This document shows, piece by piece, positions 1 through 10,320 of a DNA stretch of 64,000 nucleotides. Below the pieces are notes generated by a model that searched no databases, had not been told where the DNA came from, and saw only the letters and a list, made by a program, of their open reading frames with translations. Made by a program: the position numbers and the translations under genes. Source of the stretch: Ostrinia nubilalis (Eukaryota > Arthropoda > Insecta > Lepidoptera > Crambidae); assembly GCF_963855985.1 (NCBI RefSeq), contig NC_087106.1:1905001-1969000 (forward strand), written 5' to 3'. The first letter of the stretch is position 1. Each line of letters begins with the position of its first letter.

Positions 1-304
1 GGCGTGGCCTAGTTCTTATTAATCTGTGATGTTTTATGGCTCTGGGTACCAGCCTTTTTATCCAGTCATAATAATTATTTTAAAATACTCTTCAGTTGAT
101 TTTAGATTTTCCTTTCTGCTCTCAGTTTCTACTTTTCGGGCTTAGGACCGTCAAAAATACGTAATAATTATTAGGCTTTTAATTAATTTATAACATTGTT
201 CCCTATTTTTACAAATTAATAAATTAAGTATGAAATGAAATCACCTTGTTCACAAATAATTATTTATTGATAATTTGATAAGTTCCTACTTACAAAGTTT
301 ACGT
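1..304. other. AT-rich stretch, nothing recognised
   Basis: No coding pattern, tRNA-like box or clear repeat end is visible. It may hold the missing outer end of the transposase remnant next to it, but I found no second CAGGGTG terminus here. Confidence 0.4.
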
Positions 305-775
305 ACTGCGAAGCAAGTGTTCAAAGTGTCCGCCGTTCTGATGAAGGCAAAGTCTAGCACGGCGAAGCGTAGGTATTTCGCTTTAGTTTTCGCAACACAT
401 ACACGTTTTATCTCACAATTTCGCTGAAACAATCCTTTCACGTAACACGTTTACACTAGGTTTACACTATTTATCTCTTCTGCGCATACCAGGTCGTTTC
501 AAGTCACTCCAAAAATAATAGTCCATTGGTGTTAGGTCCGAGGATCGTGGTGGCCAAGCTACTGGATTCCCTCTTCCAATCCACTGTTCACCAAACGTAT
601 TATTCGCGCACTTGACGTCCTTATTGTGGGGGAGCACCATCCTGCTGGTAGTAGAGCATTTGGTGTAACGCTAAGGGTACGTCATCAAGCATTTCGTCTA
701 AGACGTCTTGCAGACACTCCAAGCACCATTTTGATTAAATTGTTCGTTGTTTGAATACACTTCAGTCATTTTTGT
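305..775 (-). pseudogene. Broken Tc1/mariner-like DDE transposase (C-terminal half)
   Basis: Reading the minus strand, pieces of the catalytic domain of an insect transposase of the IS630/Tc1/mariner superfamily appear in order: CLQDVLDEMLDDVPLAL (about 716-665), QQDGAPPH with the second catalytic Asp (about 652-626), EQWIGRGNPVAWPPRSSD followed by LTPMDYYFW with the third acidic residue (about 590-510), and the family C-terminus NGGHFEHLL (345-311). A one-base shift is needed just after QDGAPPH, and in-frame stops follow, so no protein is made. By my count the last two acidic residues are about 39 apart. The enzyme would cut and paste DNA at TA dinucleotides. The N-terminal half should lie at 775-1080 but is too decayed to read. 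The outer end is at 1081-1093. Confidence 0.75.
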
Positions 776-1080
776 ATTATTTGTAACGTGATTTGTGATT
801 GATGGATTTCTCAGTTTTTTACAAAAGTGTCAAAAAGACATTTTAAAGACAATAGATTGCAATAGATATTTAAAAATACAATAAAAAGTAAAAAAGTCTC
901 CATCGCCTTCGCTAACAAGTGATGTGCATGTGTTACGATAATTAGTGATGTTTTTAACTGATTGTCGATAAAATAAAATATTCAAAATTAAAAATCAAAA
1001 TTTTCGGGCATTATTTTTTAACGGATTTGTGTTCAGTATCAGTAGTAAAGTTACCTCTGTAAATATGGCAAGAATGCAAA

Positions 1081-1093
1081 GTAACACCCTGTA
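1081..1093 (-). repeat. Terminal sequence of the mariner-like element plus TA
   Basis: GTAACACCCTG followed by TA is, on the minus strand, TA-CAGGGTGTTAC. That is the same start as the MITEs at 2511 and 57739. Its place upstream of the transposase remnant fits the 5' end of that element. The opposite end was not found. Confidence 0.55.
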
Positions 1094-1549
1094 TAGTTAA
1101 AAGATTTTTTGGATCGACAGTAGAAAAGAAATAGTGGAATTTTACATTTTCATTGAAGACATGGCTCTATAATATACATTAAATATTATATAAAATGTAT
1201 AAATGTAAATATTAGGTAAACAAATTATGTATATGAGAATAATAATTAAATTATATTATTAATAAAATATGGTCAAGTAAAGAGAGAATGCTAGATGGAC
1301 CAAATCGGGGTGAATGAATTGTGTATATTAAAAGGTGTAATTAATAAATACAATTTGAAATTTTATACGTCGAATTATTAACTTACCCATTTTCTATCGT
1401 TTTAAGCAAAAGGTTTTATCATAAAGAAACAACAGATAAAGGTAAGTAGTCACTATGCGGAGTGCACAGGGACAGCACATTCAAATGTACAAACAATGGC
1501 ACATCAAACTAAAATCCCTATTTTGTAAAAGACATTATTTTTATTTCAG

Positions 1550-1700
1550 CCATAGGATGTCCATTGTCTACTGCTGAACATAGGCCTCCCCAATGATTTC
1601 CATGTTGATCGATTGGCAGCGGTCTGCGTCTAGACGCATAGGTGCTAGCGCCTTTCTGCCCTATTTATGACCTATGGTTGAAATGATGATAATTATTTTT
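1550..1700 (-). repeat. RTE-like LINE 3' end, family A (degenerate)
   Basis: Reads backwards from 'cagccataggatgtcca', the standard 3' end of this lepidopteran LINE family, which codes for the C-terminal ...GEAYVQQW... peptide in better copies. The right side ends in 'cctatggttgaaatgatgat', the same end in the other orientation, so two copies are partly inverted on each other. Strongly decayed. Confidence 0.6.
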
Positions 1701-2510
1701 ATTTTTATTGCAATCGAAGACTGCGCACATAATATTGCGATTCGATAGAGGCACATACCTCAAATATTTTGTAAACTATTGCAGATTTTTTTTGTCTACA
1801 ACGAGGAAGCTCTTAGCCAGCATCTCATCTGATGGAATATGATGATAAGGCTGATGATGAAAAATCCTCAACCACAGAGGAACTAGCTATCATTAATTTG
1901 TGGTATTAGAAAATTAATTAAATTTGTAAAAAGAATAGGAAGTAGGTCATATTAATGAAGGTAATAATGACGAATCACTTTTGGCATTTTTATTACAATA
2001 TGTGGGACAAGAAATAATTCATAAAAAGTATGTTATTTTACCACTTTTTATGCAAACTCACCGCTGACCAATTTGTTAATTACTCGCAATGGAGGCAATA
2101 TTTATGCTAATAAAGATATTTTTCTCATTACTGATTTTTATACAACGCAACCAAAGCAGTAACATCACTAGACATTATTATACTTAGTTACCTTATAGAA
2201 TTAAACCAATTACTAGAATTAAAAAAAAATAACAAAATAAATTTCATTTTTTTTATTGATTTTTTACAACTATTTTTCCTCAATTTAATTTTATTTAATA
2301 CGGTTTAAAAATCTTTAAAATTATAAAAAGAATAAATAAAAAACAAAATAAATAGTTTAGGTTTTTTTCCTACTATTTTTCCACAATTTTATTTTATTTA
2401 ATACGGTATTGATTTTTTGCACAGGCAATACAGTTAGTCAGTGTCGAAACGCGGCCGTATTAGGCTGCTCGTGCGCGTTCGAATTTTATTACAACTTGCG
2501 GGTAGTTATA
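1701..2510. other. AT-rich stretch without recognised gene
   Basis: Long A/T runs and low-complexity sequence. At 2440-2500 there is a short CpG-containing patch with no reading frame. Nothing else is supported. Confidence 0.4.
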
Positions 2511-2774
2511 CAGGGTGTTAGGTAAATGGGTATATGAGCCAACACTAGCCCATGCTAACATGGTGATATAAATGGTATGGTGAAGTCAGAAAATTGATAT
2601 CTTCATTTTAATTATTTTAATTTTCATATAAATCGGAATTTATAAAATTTATTTTGTATGAAAATTAAAAAAAATAAAATGATGATATCAATTTTCTGAC
2701 TTCACCATACTATTTATATGACCATGTTAACATGGGCTAGTGTCGGCTCATATACCCATTTACCTAACACCCTG
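2511..2774. mobile_element. MITE with CAGGGTG ends and TA duplication (copy 1)
   Basis: A 264-bp foldback. CAGGGTGTTAGGTAAATGGG at the left is mirrored by its complement at the right end, and about 110 bp on each side can pair around an AT-rich centre. It is flanked by TA (2509-2510 and 2775-2776), the duplication of Tc1/mariner transposition. There is no coding capacity. A second copy (57739-57998) has the same ends and the same TA flanks. Confidence 0.9.
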
Positions 2775-2942
2775 TATATTTTTGAAGCGTGCATCGGACT
2801 CTCGCCATATTCTATTCGATAATTTATTTAATCTAATTTGATAATTTATTTAAAAGGTATATAATTAGTGATAATGTGTGTAGTTACTAGACACGTAATA
2901 TCGGGCGTATCTATAAGTATGTGATCTCAAGTTTCTCTTCGA

Positions 2943-3043
2943 AAGTGCTGAACCCGAAGGAACTGCTGGGACGACTGGAATCTGGAACCTGGAACCAGCT
3001 GGTGCTGCGCAGTCGGCTGCGACACGGCTCCGGTCTACGCAAG
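2943..3043 (+). CDS. Candidate internal exon of an unidentified host gene
   Basis: A GC-rich island in AT-rich surroundings, open in the frame that reads KVLNPKELLGRLESGTWNQL and on through RLRHGSGLRK. It ends exactly at AAG|GTAAGTG (GT at 3044), an excellent 5' splice site. Upstream, 'gtttctcttcgaaag' (to 2945) could be the 3' splice site, giving an exon of about 98 bp. The frame is open back to a TAG at 2888-2890. A second frame is also open, so phase is not proven. I do not recognise the protein, and no partner exon is visible, which would imply long introns. It could instead be a repeat fragment. Confidence 0.35.
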
Positions 3044-3593
3044 GTAAGTGGACTGCATTTTATTTAGGTATACGTGATACTCGTAAATATTAATCCCACT
3101 TTATCAACCTACGGTTTGATCCAGGTTTAAAAAGGCAGTATTTTACTAGCGTTGAAGGATAAATTGTTGTGTGGGTCCACAAGCTTTTCCAAAAGTCGTT
3201 AAAACAGATCGGTCATTCTCCGGATCTGGATTATTTTGTTGATTACCCCGACCTTTTTTATTTTTGAATTTAGAGTAAGTTTAGGTAAAACATTTCAAAA
3301 TAGACATTATTACGAGCATATTTTTTATATTGGCCCATCTGTAGCAAGCAGGAATAAAAAGTTATGCGACATCAAAATTTTCATGGTCGGGGTAATCAAA
3401 GTTGGGAGTCAGAGTAATCAAAAATAAAACAAAATATTTTATTTTCTAAGGTTTTTTTTTTTAAGTTATGGTAAAATAAATGTTATTATAACTAGCCATT
3501 TGTTATTTTGATGTATAAACGACAATATTGTAAAGTTTGAACAAAATCTGTTAAGTAGTTGTTGCGTAAAAGAGTAAAAAACATACATATAAT

Positions 3594-5227
3594 GGGTACT
3601 TCTCATTTACACTCAAATTTGATGGTCACACAATAATAGTTCATAAACGGTATAAGTTAGAACAATAACTTTGAAATCAGATGATAAAATATCTATTTAG
3701 CTACATATAAAATAAATTTTATCGTAATAGAAGCAAAAATAATACGAAAACATCACATGAAACGATAAGAAACGGGGTCATTTTTTGCGTTCTCATCGTG
3801 TCACACCCTCGGTTGCAATGAAACATTTGGTTACTGCATTCACAATTTTCATTCAATTTGTGTGTAGCATATACTTAAATCATCGTAATTAAATATACTT
3901 TCCACACAATAGTCAAAAAAATATCTTCTTATAATTATTTCGAATTGAGAAAGCGAAATACGTTGGTCACACGATTTTAGGTACCTAAAATTTTGAGTTA
4001 TAATACAAGATTGCCGTTAAACCGAACACCAGTAACCAATCACATCATTCTATTCGGTTAACGTCAGTCGCGCTCCGGCCATTGGGGAGGTGAGATAGGT
4101 CGATCGTCGCTCCGCGAAAAAAATACGTAACTTTTTGTGATTATCCATAGACATACCGTCCCTTGCTTGAACAATATTTTCTACCTCTAAAATTTAAACA
4201 ATTTAATTGAAACTTAGGCCATTGAAAACTTAACATGTTAGACTTATTTGTGTAGTATTCGACTTGAACCGTTAAATTCAAATTTAAGGATAATTCATAA
4301 AAAACTAAAATTTTCGTCACCTTCGTGCCATCACCTTCGTGGTGTTTTATACACGAAGGTGATTTTAGGCCACGAAAGTGATTTCTTGCTTTGGTTTATT
4401 TTAAAATATAGTGACTGGTGTTTATGTTTTTACAATATTTTAATAACTAATAAATGATACGTGGTAAGTAGAGTTCAGTACATCAATTAAAAATAAGGGC
4501 CTCGTATTTTTGTTGTCTGTATGACTGTATGTATGTCTGTATATGGGACTGTGTATCTGTTTGTAAGATAAATTTAATCTGAAGTTTGAGTTAAAAGTTG
4601 TACAACATCTGGCCTCAATAAAAAATATATTTTTGTTGAGGGACTGATAATCAGTTACAGTTTTTTTTTATTGTGGTACTGATAATCCTTTTTTTGCTTC
4701 TTTAGCATTTCAGAATGCCACCAGTGTCACCCTTAAAACCAATTGCGTAGAATCTTGTAACTTAGTAGGTGACATTATAGGTAAAATTTTATCTTGTAAA
4801 GGTAAAGTTTTATTTTATTTAAGTAGGTACCTATTTAATATCGACAAGTGAATAACTAATACTAAATAAAAAAGGGTAAAAATTAAAATATGTACAAGCT
4901 TTAAAAATAAAAAAATTGCTATTTATATTATGTTATTGCTATTTATCTATGAAAATAAGACAAAATATATGTTTTATAAACACTAAATAGTCATTTACAG
5001 TAGTAAAGTTTGAAAAAATTATTGCTGTGAAGTACAGAATCACTTTCGTGGCATCAAAAAATTCAAAATGTTAAAGCTTCCAAACGAGACTCACTATTTG
5101 ACTGATTTACTGAGAATACACTCTTCACATCAAGCGCTACAATTTTTGTTTACAAAAAGTTGAAATAAGTTAGAAATAAAATTTGCCACGAAGGTGACGA
5201 TGAGAACCGTGGCGATGAGAAATACCC
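3594..5227. mobile_element. Nested DNA element with TTCTCATCG/CACCTTCGTGGC motifs
   Basis: The left end GGGTACTTCTCATTTACAC is matched by the complement of the right end (GGGTATTTCTCATCGCCAC), and TAAT is present on both sides. Inside, variants of CACCTTCGTGGC recur in both orientations at about 4318, 4332, 4353, 4371, 5041 and 5185, and TTCTCATCG recurs at about 3790 and twice near the right end. About 1.6 kb with no long frame, so non-autonomous. It sits inside the GTCGGGGTAATCA element. Confidence 0.5.
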
Positions 5228-5269
5228 TAATATTAGTGACTCAATGTCCTATGTCTCCTATATGGGACA

Positions 5270-6065
5270 GAAGGCGTCCACAACAGTCCTCCATCGCATT
5301 CGGTCTTGAGCTTCGTGTTTGATCTCGCTCCAAGTCTTAACAGTGCGCCGCTATGTTTTTTTGGCGCGACCACGTTTGCATTTTCCCTGGGGGTTCCAAT
5401 CTAGAGCCTGCTTGGGGATGTGATCGGGGTCCCTTCGGAGAGTGTGGCCGATCCAGTTCTACTTGCAGCGTTTATTCTGCTGAAAGATCGGTATTTCGTG
5501 GCAGCGTTCCAAAAGTTCGTCGTTTGAAGATTTTGGAGAATTCGGCGAAGACAGCGGCTGAAGAAGATCTGCAGCTGGTGCGAGATAACCTTAGTGACCT
5601 TCCACGTTTCACGCCCATAGAGCAGAACTGGTTTGACGTTGGACCCGAATATTTTGATCTTGCTTGGGTCAATTTCCGTGACTGCCATACGGCTCGAAGT
5701 TGTGCGAAGGTAGCTCTGGCCTTGGCAATGCGCGAAGTGATGTCCTCTTCGGTACCTCCAGGCTCTGAAACGATGCTCCCGAGGTAAGTGAAATTGTGGA
5801 CTCGTTGGACATCCTCTGCACCAACGGTGTGCAATTCCTCACTCCAGATCGCATCTCTTGGGTCTTCCGGTACTGATACCCTTGCTTTACCCTTTTTTCG
5901 GCACAATAATTAGAAGCCCCTTATGCAAATCGTCTGGGAGTTCCTCTTCCATCCAGATGTTTTCGAAGACAGGTGTCAGGACGTTAACGGCGGAGTTTAC
6001 ATCGGCTTACAGCATTTCAGCGGTGATAAGGTCGAGTCCAGGGGTCTTGCCAATTTTGAGGGATA
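5270..6065 (-). pseudogene. Broken RTE-like LINE reverse transcriptase
   Basis: Minus-strand fragments of a reverse transcriptase often labelled 'craniofacial development protein 2-like' by automatic annotation. In order: IGKTPGLDLITAEML, then an in-frame stop (6007-6009), then ENIWMEEELPDD and LLIIVPKKGKA (start of the polymerase domain). Next comes a jump near 5885 to YLGSIVSEPGGTEEDI and RIAKARATF, then after a frameshift VKPVLLYGRETWK and RCLRRIL (thumb and connection region). The central part with the catalytic YADD is missing, so this is an internally deleted, frameshifted relic. It lies between the halves of the GTCGGGGTAATCA element. Confidence 0.85.
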
Positions 6066-6758
6066 ATATTATGTATTAATAGGAGATAGGATTTCATTTT
6101 AGTAAAGGGTAATTTTGCTTATTAAACGTTATTTAGTTAATCATTCATTAGTAAAATTACAGTATTATTGATTACTCGGTGACAAAAGTCGGGGTAATCA
6201 AGGTCGGGGTAGTCAAAAAATTAAGGTTTATCCTGAGCCCTGCCCAATCTGTAAGTTGAATCTCATATGTTTTAATACACAAAAATGCGGTTACATGGAC
6301 CATTATTCCTGTACATTCTCAAGAACTTTCCATGTAAAGAAACCTAAAAAAATTGGATAGAGTAAATCAATCGTGCACTGAACCAAGGTCGGGGTAATCA
6401 TATTCTTATCTCGATAACTCCGAAATCCTGCGACGAGTTGCATTACCAATCACCTCGGCACGCAGGCCACCACTAAAGGTTCACGGGGGAGGATAGAGCT
6501 CGTTTCTAAATTGCGTAGCTAAGGACGTAGGCGCACATTAGTGACGTGTCGGGGTAATCACGGTTAACGCCCGGACACAATTTCAAATAGTTATTTTACA
6601 AAACCTTTTAGTCATATAGTTATATCGTATTTAATTTATCAATGTTTATTTAATCAGTAATCGATTACATAAGCATTGAAAGCGGTAATAATAACGGATT
6701 AATTTATACGAGCAAATTTGTTCTGAAATCGGGAGCGCGGACACGTCGTGGTAATCAA

Positions 6759-7159
6759 TTTTTGACGACTTACGATTTTTTTTAAATTACTTAATTAACC
6801 ATTATTAACTATCTCTGTGGTTTAACAACAAGAACCAAAGTTATACTATTAGATAAAAATATTTGTTACTAAAATATTATGATATTCGGGTACTTTTTGA
6901 CCCCGGACACGTGATTTTCTTGGCCGGTGGAATGACCCAGATACTAACTAGGTAATTTCATTTAATTTCTTCTGTAACAAACGAACAGTAGTCGGTCTGT
7001 GAAGGATTCAGGTAGGCTTAAACAGCTGGTATCTAAAGTTTTGTAACGGAAAGGATTCTAGTATGCATTTATTCTTTTCAGACATAAATTCAGAATTCGA
7101 ACCAGATGCTAGAAATATAATTTTCTAAGATCTCGCCATAAGCCTACCATATACCTTAA
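6759..7159. other. No gene recognised; CGGACAC repeats
   Basis: AT-rich. CCGGACAC-type words at about 6572, 6738 and 6902 recur around the right side of the preceding element, so its true right end may be further out than 6758. Nothing else is supported. Confidence 0.3.
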
Positions 7160-7330
7160 TTTCAAACTTCTCCTATGTTCATTTGATTAATTTCGTTGCG
7201 GGTCCAATGACAGTTTAACTTTCCCCCGGGACAAACTTGACCTTCATTGGTTGAGTTTTTATTGGCGGTCAAGCTGTAGATCCTGCCTACACAGGAGTTG
7301 CAGCGGTGGGCACGAGAGATGGGAAAAGCC
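7160..7330. repeat. Dispersed repeat shared with 12810-12990 (copy 1)
   Basis: Shares long near-identical blocks with the copy near 12.8 kb, for example 'gcgggtccaatgacagttt', 'cccccgggacaaacttg' and 'ctacacaggagttgcag'. No reading frame is conserved between them. Family not recognised. Confidence 0.75.
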
Positions 7331-7605
7331 TACCACATCCACCCCTGTTGTGTTCTACAGTACGCTGCCAGACAATAAATCATTTTTTTCACACACTCTG
7401 TAATTAGTTCATTCTACAGCAATTCGTCAATCCATTAGGCACGCCCTCTAGCGGTTAAAAAAACACGGAAAATCACGCAAACGATTTATATAATTGGCTT
7501 TTGTTTGTGAAAATAAAAAGGGTACATTAAGCAACTACACTTCCTGTAATCAATAAAGTACACGTAATTATCTTTTTATCTTTAGATATTAAATCTACTA
7601 CATTA

Positions 7606-7680
7606 CAATGGCGGAAGTCCTTGGGGGAGGCCTTTGTCCAGCAGTGGACGTCTTTCGGCTGAAACGAACGAACGAACGAT
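7606..7680 (+). repeat. RTE-like LINE 3' end, family B
   Basis: Codes for ...SLGEAFVQQWTSFG-like residues and ends in (GAAC)n. Only the last ~75 bp remain. Confidence 0.8.
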
Positions 7681-7957
7681 TAAATCTACTAAGTTGTAGG
7701 TACATAAGATCAACAGCTTATGAAACTACAATCTGTCTTTCATTAGCGACATTTCAGTATCTGGAACTTTCAATTTAGGTCAAGGTGAAGGTATTGTAAA
7801 ACAACTTCGACTAGGTCAGACCCAAAAGCTTATTTTATTGGGTATGCCAAATGGTCACAAATCTCTTAATCAGGGTGCTCACATGGGAGACATAAATCAC
7901 AAAAATGTTTTCCTTTTTATTCCCATGTTACTAATGACATTGCAGGGTTGAATCTAC

Positions 7958-8055
7958 TGGTTCGTTTCAGCCAAATGATGCCTACTGTTGGACAAAGGCA
8001 CCCCCAAAGATTTCCACAACCCGTCTTGCGTTGGTCGCATCCAGGTACTTCCCGC
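7958..8055 (-). repeat. RTE-like LINE 3' end, family B
   Basis: Opposite orientation to the copy 280 bp upstream, starting 'ggttcgtttcagccaaatga'. Degenerate. Confidence 0.7.
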
Positions 8056-8216
8056 GATTTTACTTGATTGTCCAAAAAGAAAACTCAACTCATACTTCGG
8101 TGAACATCATGATAAAAAATGAGACCTATAGGTAGATCCATGTCACATCTACTATGTAGAGAGTCCGAGACCAACCTCAATATTCTTCTTGTCGTGTCGA
8201 CAAACAACCTACACAG

Positions 8217-8413
8217 TCATCATCATCATTTCAGCCACAGGACATCCACTGCTGAACATAGGCCTCCCCCAATGACTTCCACATCGCACGGTTGGTAGCG
8301 GCCTGCATCCAGCGCCTTCCTGCTACCTTTATCAGGTCTACGGTCCACCTTGTGGGTGGACGTCCCACGCTGCGTTGGACGGCCAACACAATGTCAGCCC
8401 AAAACTCCGCCAC
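8217..8413 (-). pseudogene. RTE-like LINE 3' end, family A, coding the ORF2 C-terminus
   Basis: Minus-strand reading keeps the LINE polyprotein C-terminus open: VGRPPTRWTVDLIKVAGRRW, then MWKSLGEAYVQQW, then the stop and a (ATG)n tail (the CATCATCAT run at 8217-8229). This is the 5'-truncated remains typical of target-primed insertion. The bases at 8414-8660 next to it are of unclear origin. Confidence 0.85.
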
Positions 8414-8751
8414 AAGAGTGGCGTTGTCACCACATCATGCACTTCGTCGACTGGGGAACAAAACCACAATTGCACTCCAAGTCTGAGCCCCCTGAATTCC
8501 CACCTGAACAGATTGTCCTTACTACGGCCGACCTGCATCCGAAGTCTATTTAAAGACTTCCAGGTAAGCCAGGGGAGCTCATGTCCAGGCGGAGGACTCG
8601 CAGACATGCGGTCAGACATTCCAGTCTCAGTAACCTCAATTGTAATACCATACCCAAACTTGACACCATGATAGGAACCGCAATTGTTGCAAGCCGATCG
8701 CTTAGTTTCTAATCTTGTTTACAGCTACCAATCATCATCATCATCAATGAT

Positions 8752-8812
8752 GGTGATTCATCATCATTTCAGCCATAGGACGTCCACTGCTGAACATAGG
8801 CCTCCCCCACAA
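8752..8812 (-). repeat. RTE-like LINE 3' end, family A (short)
   Basis: (CATCAT) tail followed by the 'cagccataggacgtccactg' end, cut off after 60 bp. Confidence 0.8.
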
Positions 8813-8837
8813 AGGAAGGATTTTAGCTACGATTATC

Positions 8838-8985
8838 ATCATCATCATCATCTCAGCCATAGGACGTCCACTGCTAAACATAGGCCTCCCCCAATGCTTT
8901 CCATGTTGCTCGGTTGGTAGAGGCCTGCGTCCAGCGCCTTCCTGGTACCTTTATGATGTCGTCGGTCCACCTTGTGGGTGGCTTT
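8838..8985 (-). repeat. RTE-like LINE 3' end, family A
   Basis: Same end as the preceding copy, keeping about 145 bp up to the GRPPTRW codons. Four family A or B fragments lie within about 1 kb. Confidence 0.85.
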
Positions 8986-9359
8986 AGCTACCACCACCAA
9001 ATATACGTGTCAACTCTATCCAATATAGATCCCTCGTGTATTGTATACCCTATTTAGAAGTGTTACCATCGTAATGATATGCCGCGAATAAACATTATTG
9101 TTTTGCGTAATTACGCATTCATTGAGCATTTTGCATAATTGATCGATCAGCTAAAGCATTTTGACGCGCGATGCGTTGTGAATTGTTTTTGTTCGCATCT
9201 ACATATGATTCAGGTCGGCTTATTTCAATTTTCCATTTTACTATGGATGATGTTGTTTGTGTTGCCTTTGGCGTTGTTGTTGTTGCAAAAGTTATAAAAT
9301 ATTAATTTTATTGGCGGTTTTGTTATGACTTCGATATTGTAATGTAATAAAGTAATAAT

Positions 9360-9600
9360 TTATCATCATCATCAATTCATTTAGCAGGAGCACTGCCCCT
9401 CTTCTTTACCAGAGAGGTAACTGTATTTGACCTACATTTCCCAGATATTATACGCTTAATAAGTTAAGTGTTGTAAAAGGCGACTAAGGGACAACCTTTA
9501 GTCGCCTTTTACAACATCTACGGGAAAAGAGAGGTCATATTCCACTTTTCCGGAACCTTGCGGCTGTAAAGGACTACGAGTATATGACTATACATTAGTT
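9360..9600. repeat. Dispersed repeat with an 18-bp perfect hairpin
   Basis: GTTGTAAAAGGCGACTAA (9470-9487) is perfectly complementary to 9498-9515. The block 'tcgccttttacaacatctacggg' is related to 'tcgcctcttacgactcccgcggg' at 49.7 kb, so both belong to one broad family. Left edge at the TCATCATCATCA run. Confidence 0.6.
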
Positions 9601-9635
9601 TATGTCATATATTTCTGTATATATTGTATAGGCGT

Positions 9636-9685
9636 TAGTTTCAGCCAAATAACGTCCACTGCTGGACAAAGGCTTCCCTTTTAAC
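9636..9685 (-). repeat. RTE-like LINE 3' end, family B (fragment)
   Basis: Fifty bases starting 'gtttcagccaaataacgtcc'. Confidence 0.65.
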
Positions 9686-9799
9686 ATAGTTTAGTTTGGG
9701 ACTAGATGGTGACTGTTTGCAAATTTTAATAACGTATATTTATATGTTGTACAATTGCTTTAATAATATACTCAACATCAAATAAACCGCACCTTCCGC

Positions 9800-10320
9800 G
9801 ACGCGAACTTTAACGATTTTCTTCTGACACAATCATGGTGCCCAAACAATATTGGTGTTATTTGAAAGCCCAATAAATATCCTTACAGAAAAACACATTT
9901 AATTTCTTAATAAATGATTAACATATCGATACCTCTGGGCTCAAAGGTCGTAAAGGACAAAGTACGACTTTTCAGGAGAAGCAAAAAACGTTTTTTTATT
10001 TTTTATTCGACGATAACTTTTTTGTTTTTTGAGTTATTAAATTATGACTTATGAAGAAAGTGCTTAGAATTCACAGCATTTTCCGAAGAGGTATTGAAAA
10101 ACTGGACTAGAGCTGTATTTACTGAGATAGATTTCCTTTACGCCCTCAAAATCACAACAAAAAGACCTTTACGCCCCTCAAATATTCGTCCTAGGCAAGT
10201 TACTCAGGTCGTAAGTCTATTTTTATTTCACAAAACTACAAAAGTAAGGTAATAAATGACAATTTACATAGTTTTGTAGGTTTTCATGGGTCGTAACGGG
10301 ACACCCAGGTAAGGTATTAT
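9800..10320. repeat. Possible DNA element with GTCGTAAAGG/CCTTTACGCC motif
   Basis: GTCGTAAAGG at about 9948 recurs inverted as CCTTTACGCC near 10136 and 10168, with weaker versions near 10209 and 10291. This layout resembles the other motif-rich elements in the window, but I could not define ends. Confidence 0.25.

Larger units (their letters stand above)
3237..6758. mobile_element. Large DNA element with repeated GTCGGGGTAATCA motif, interrupted by nested insertions
   Basis: The 13-mer GTCGGGGTAATCA occurs exactly at 3386, 6188, 6388 and 6548 and inverted at 3240-3252. One- or two-base variants lie at 3408, 6203 and 6745. The outermost copies face each other (TTGATTACCCCGAC at the left, GTCGTGGTAATCAA at the right), as terminal inverted repeats would. 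The two motif-bearing halves (3237-3593 and 6066-6758) are separated by another element and a LINE fragment, so the outer element seems older. No transposase frame is visible, so it is probably non-autonomous. Boundaries and duplication are uncertain; ATTTTG/ATTTTTG flank it loosely. Superfamily unknown. Confidence 0.5.

Noticed and set aside
5353..5787. 144-codon + strand frame
   Set aside because: It is the antisense of the RTE reverse transcriptase relic, whose minus-strand motifs are recognisable.
8684..8920. His-rich frame
   Set aside because: It is translation of CATCAT tails of LINE 3' ends.
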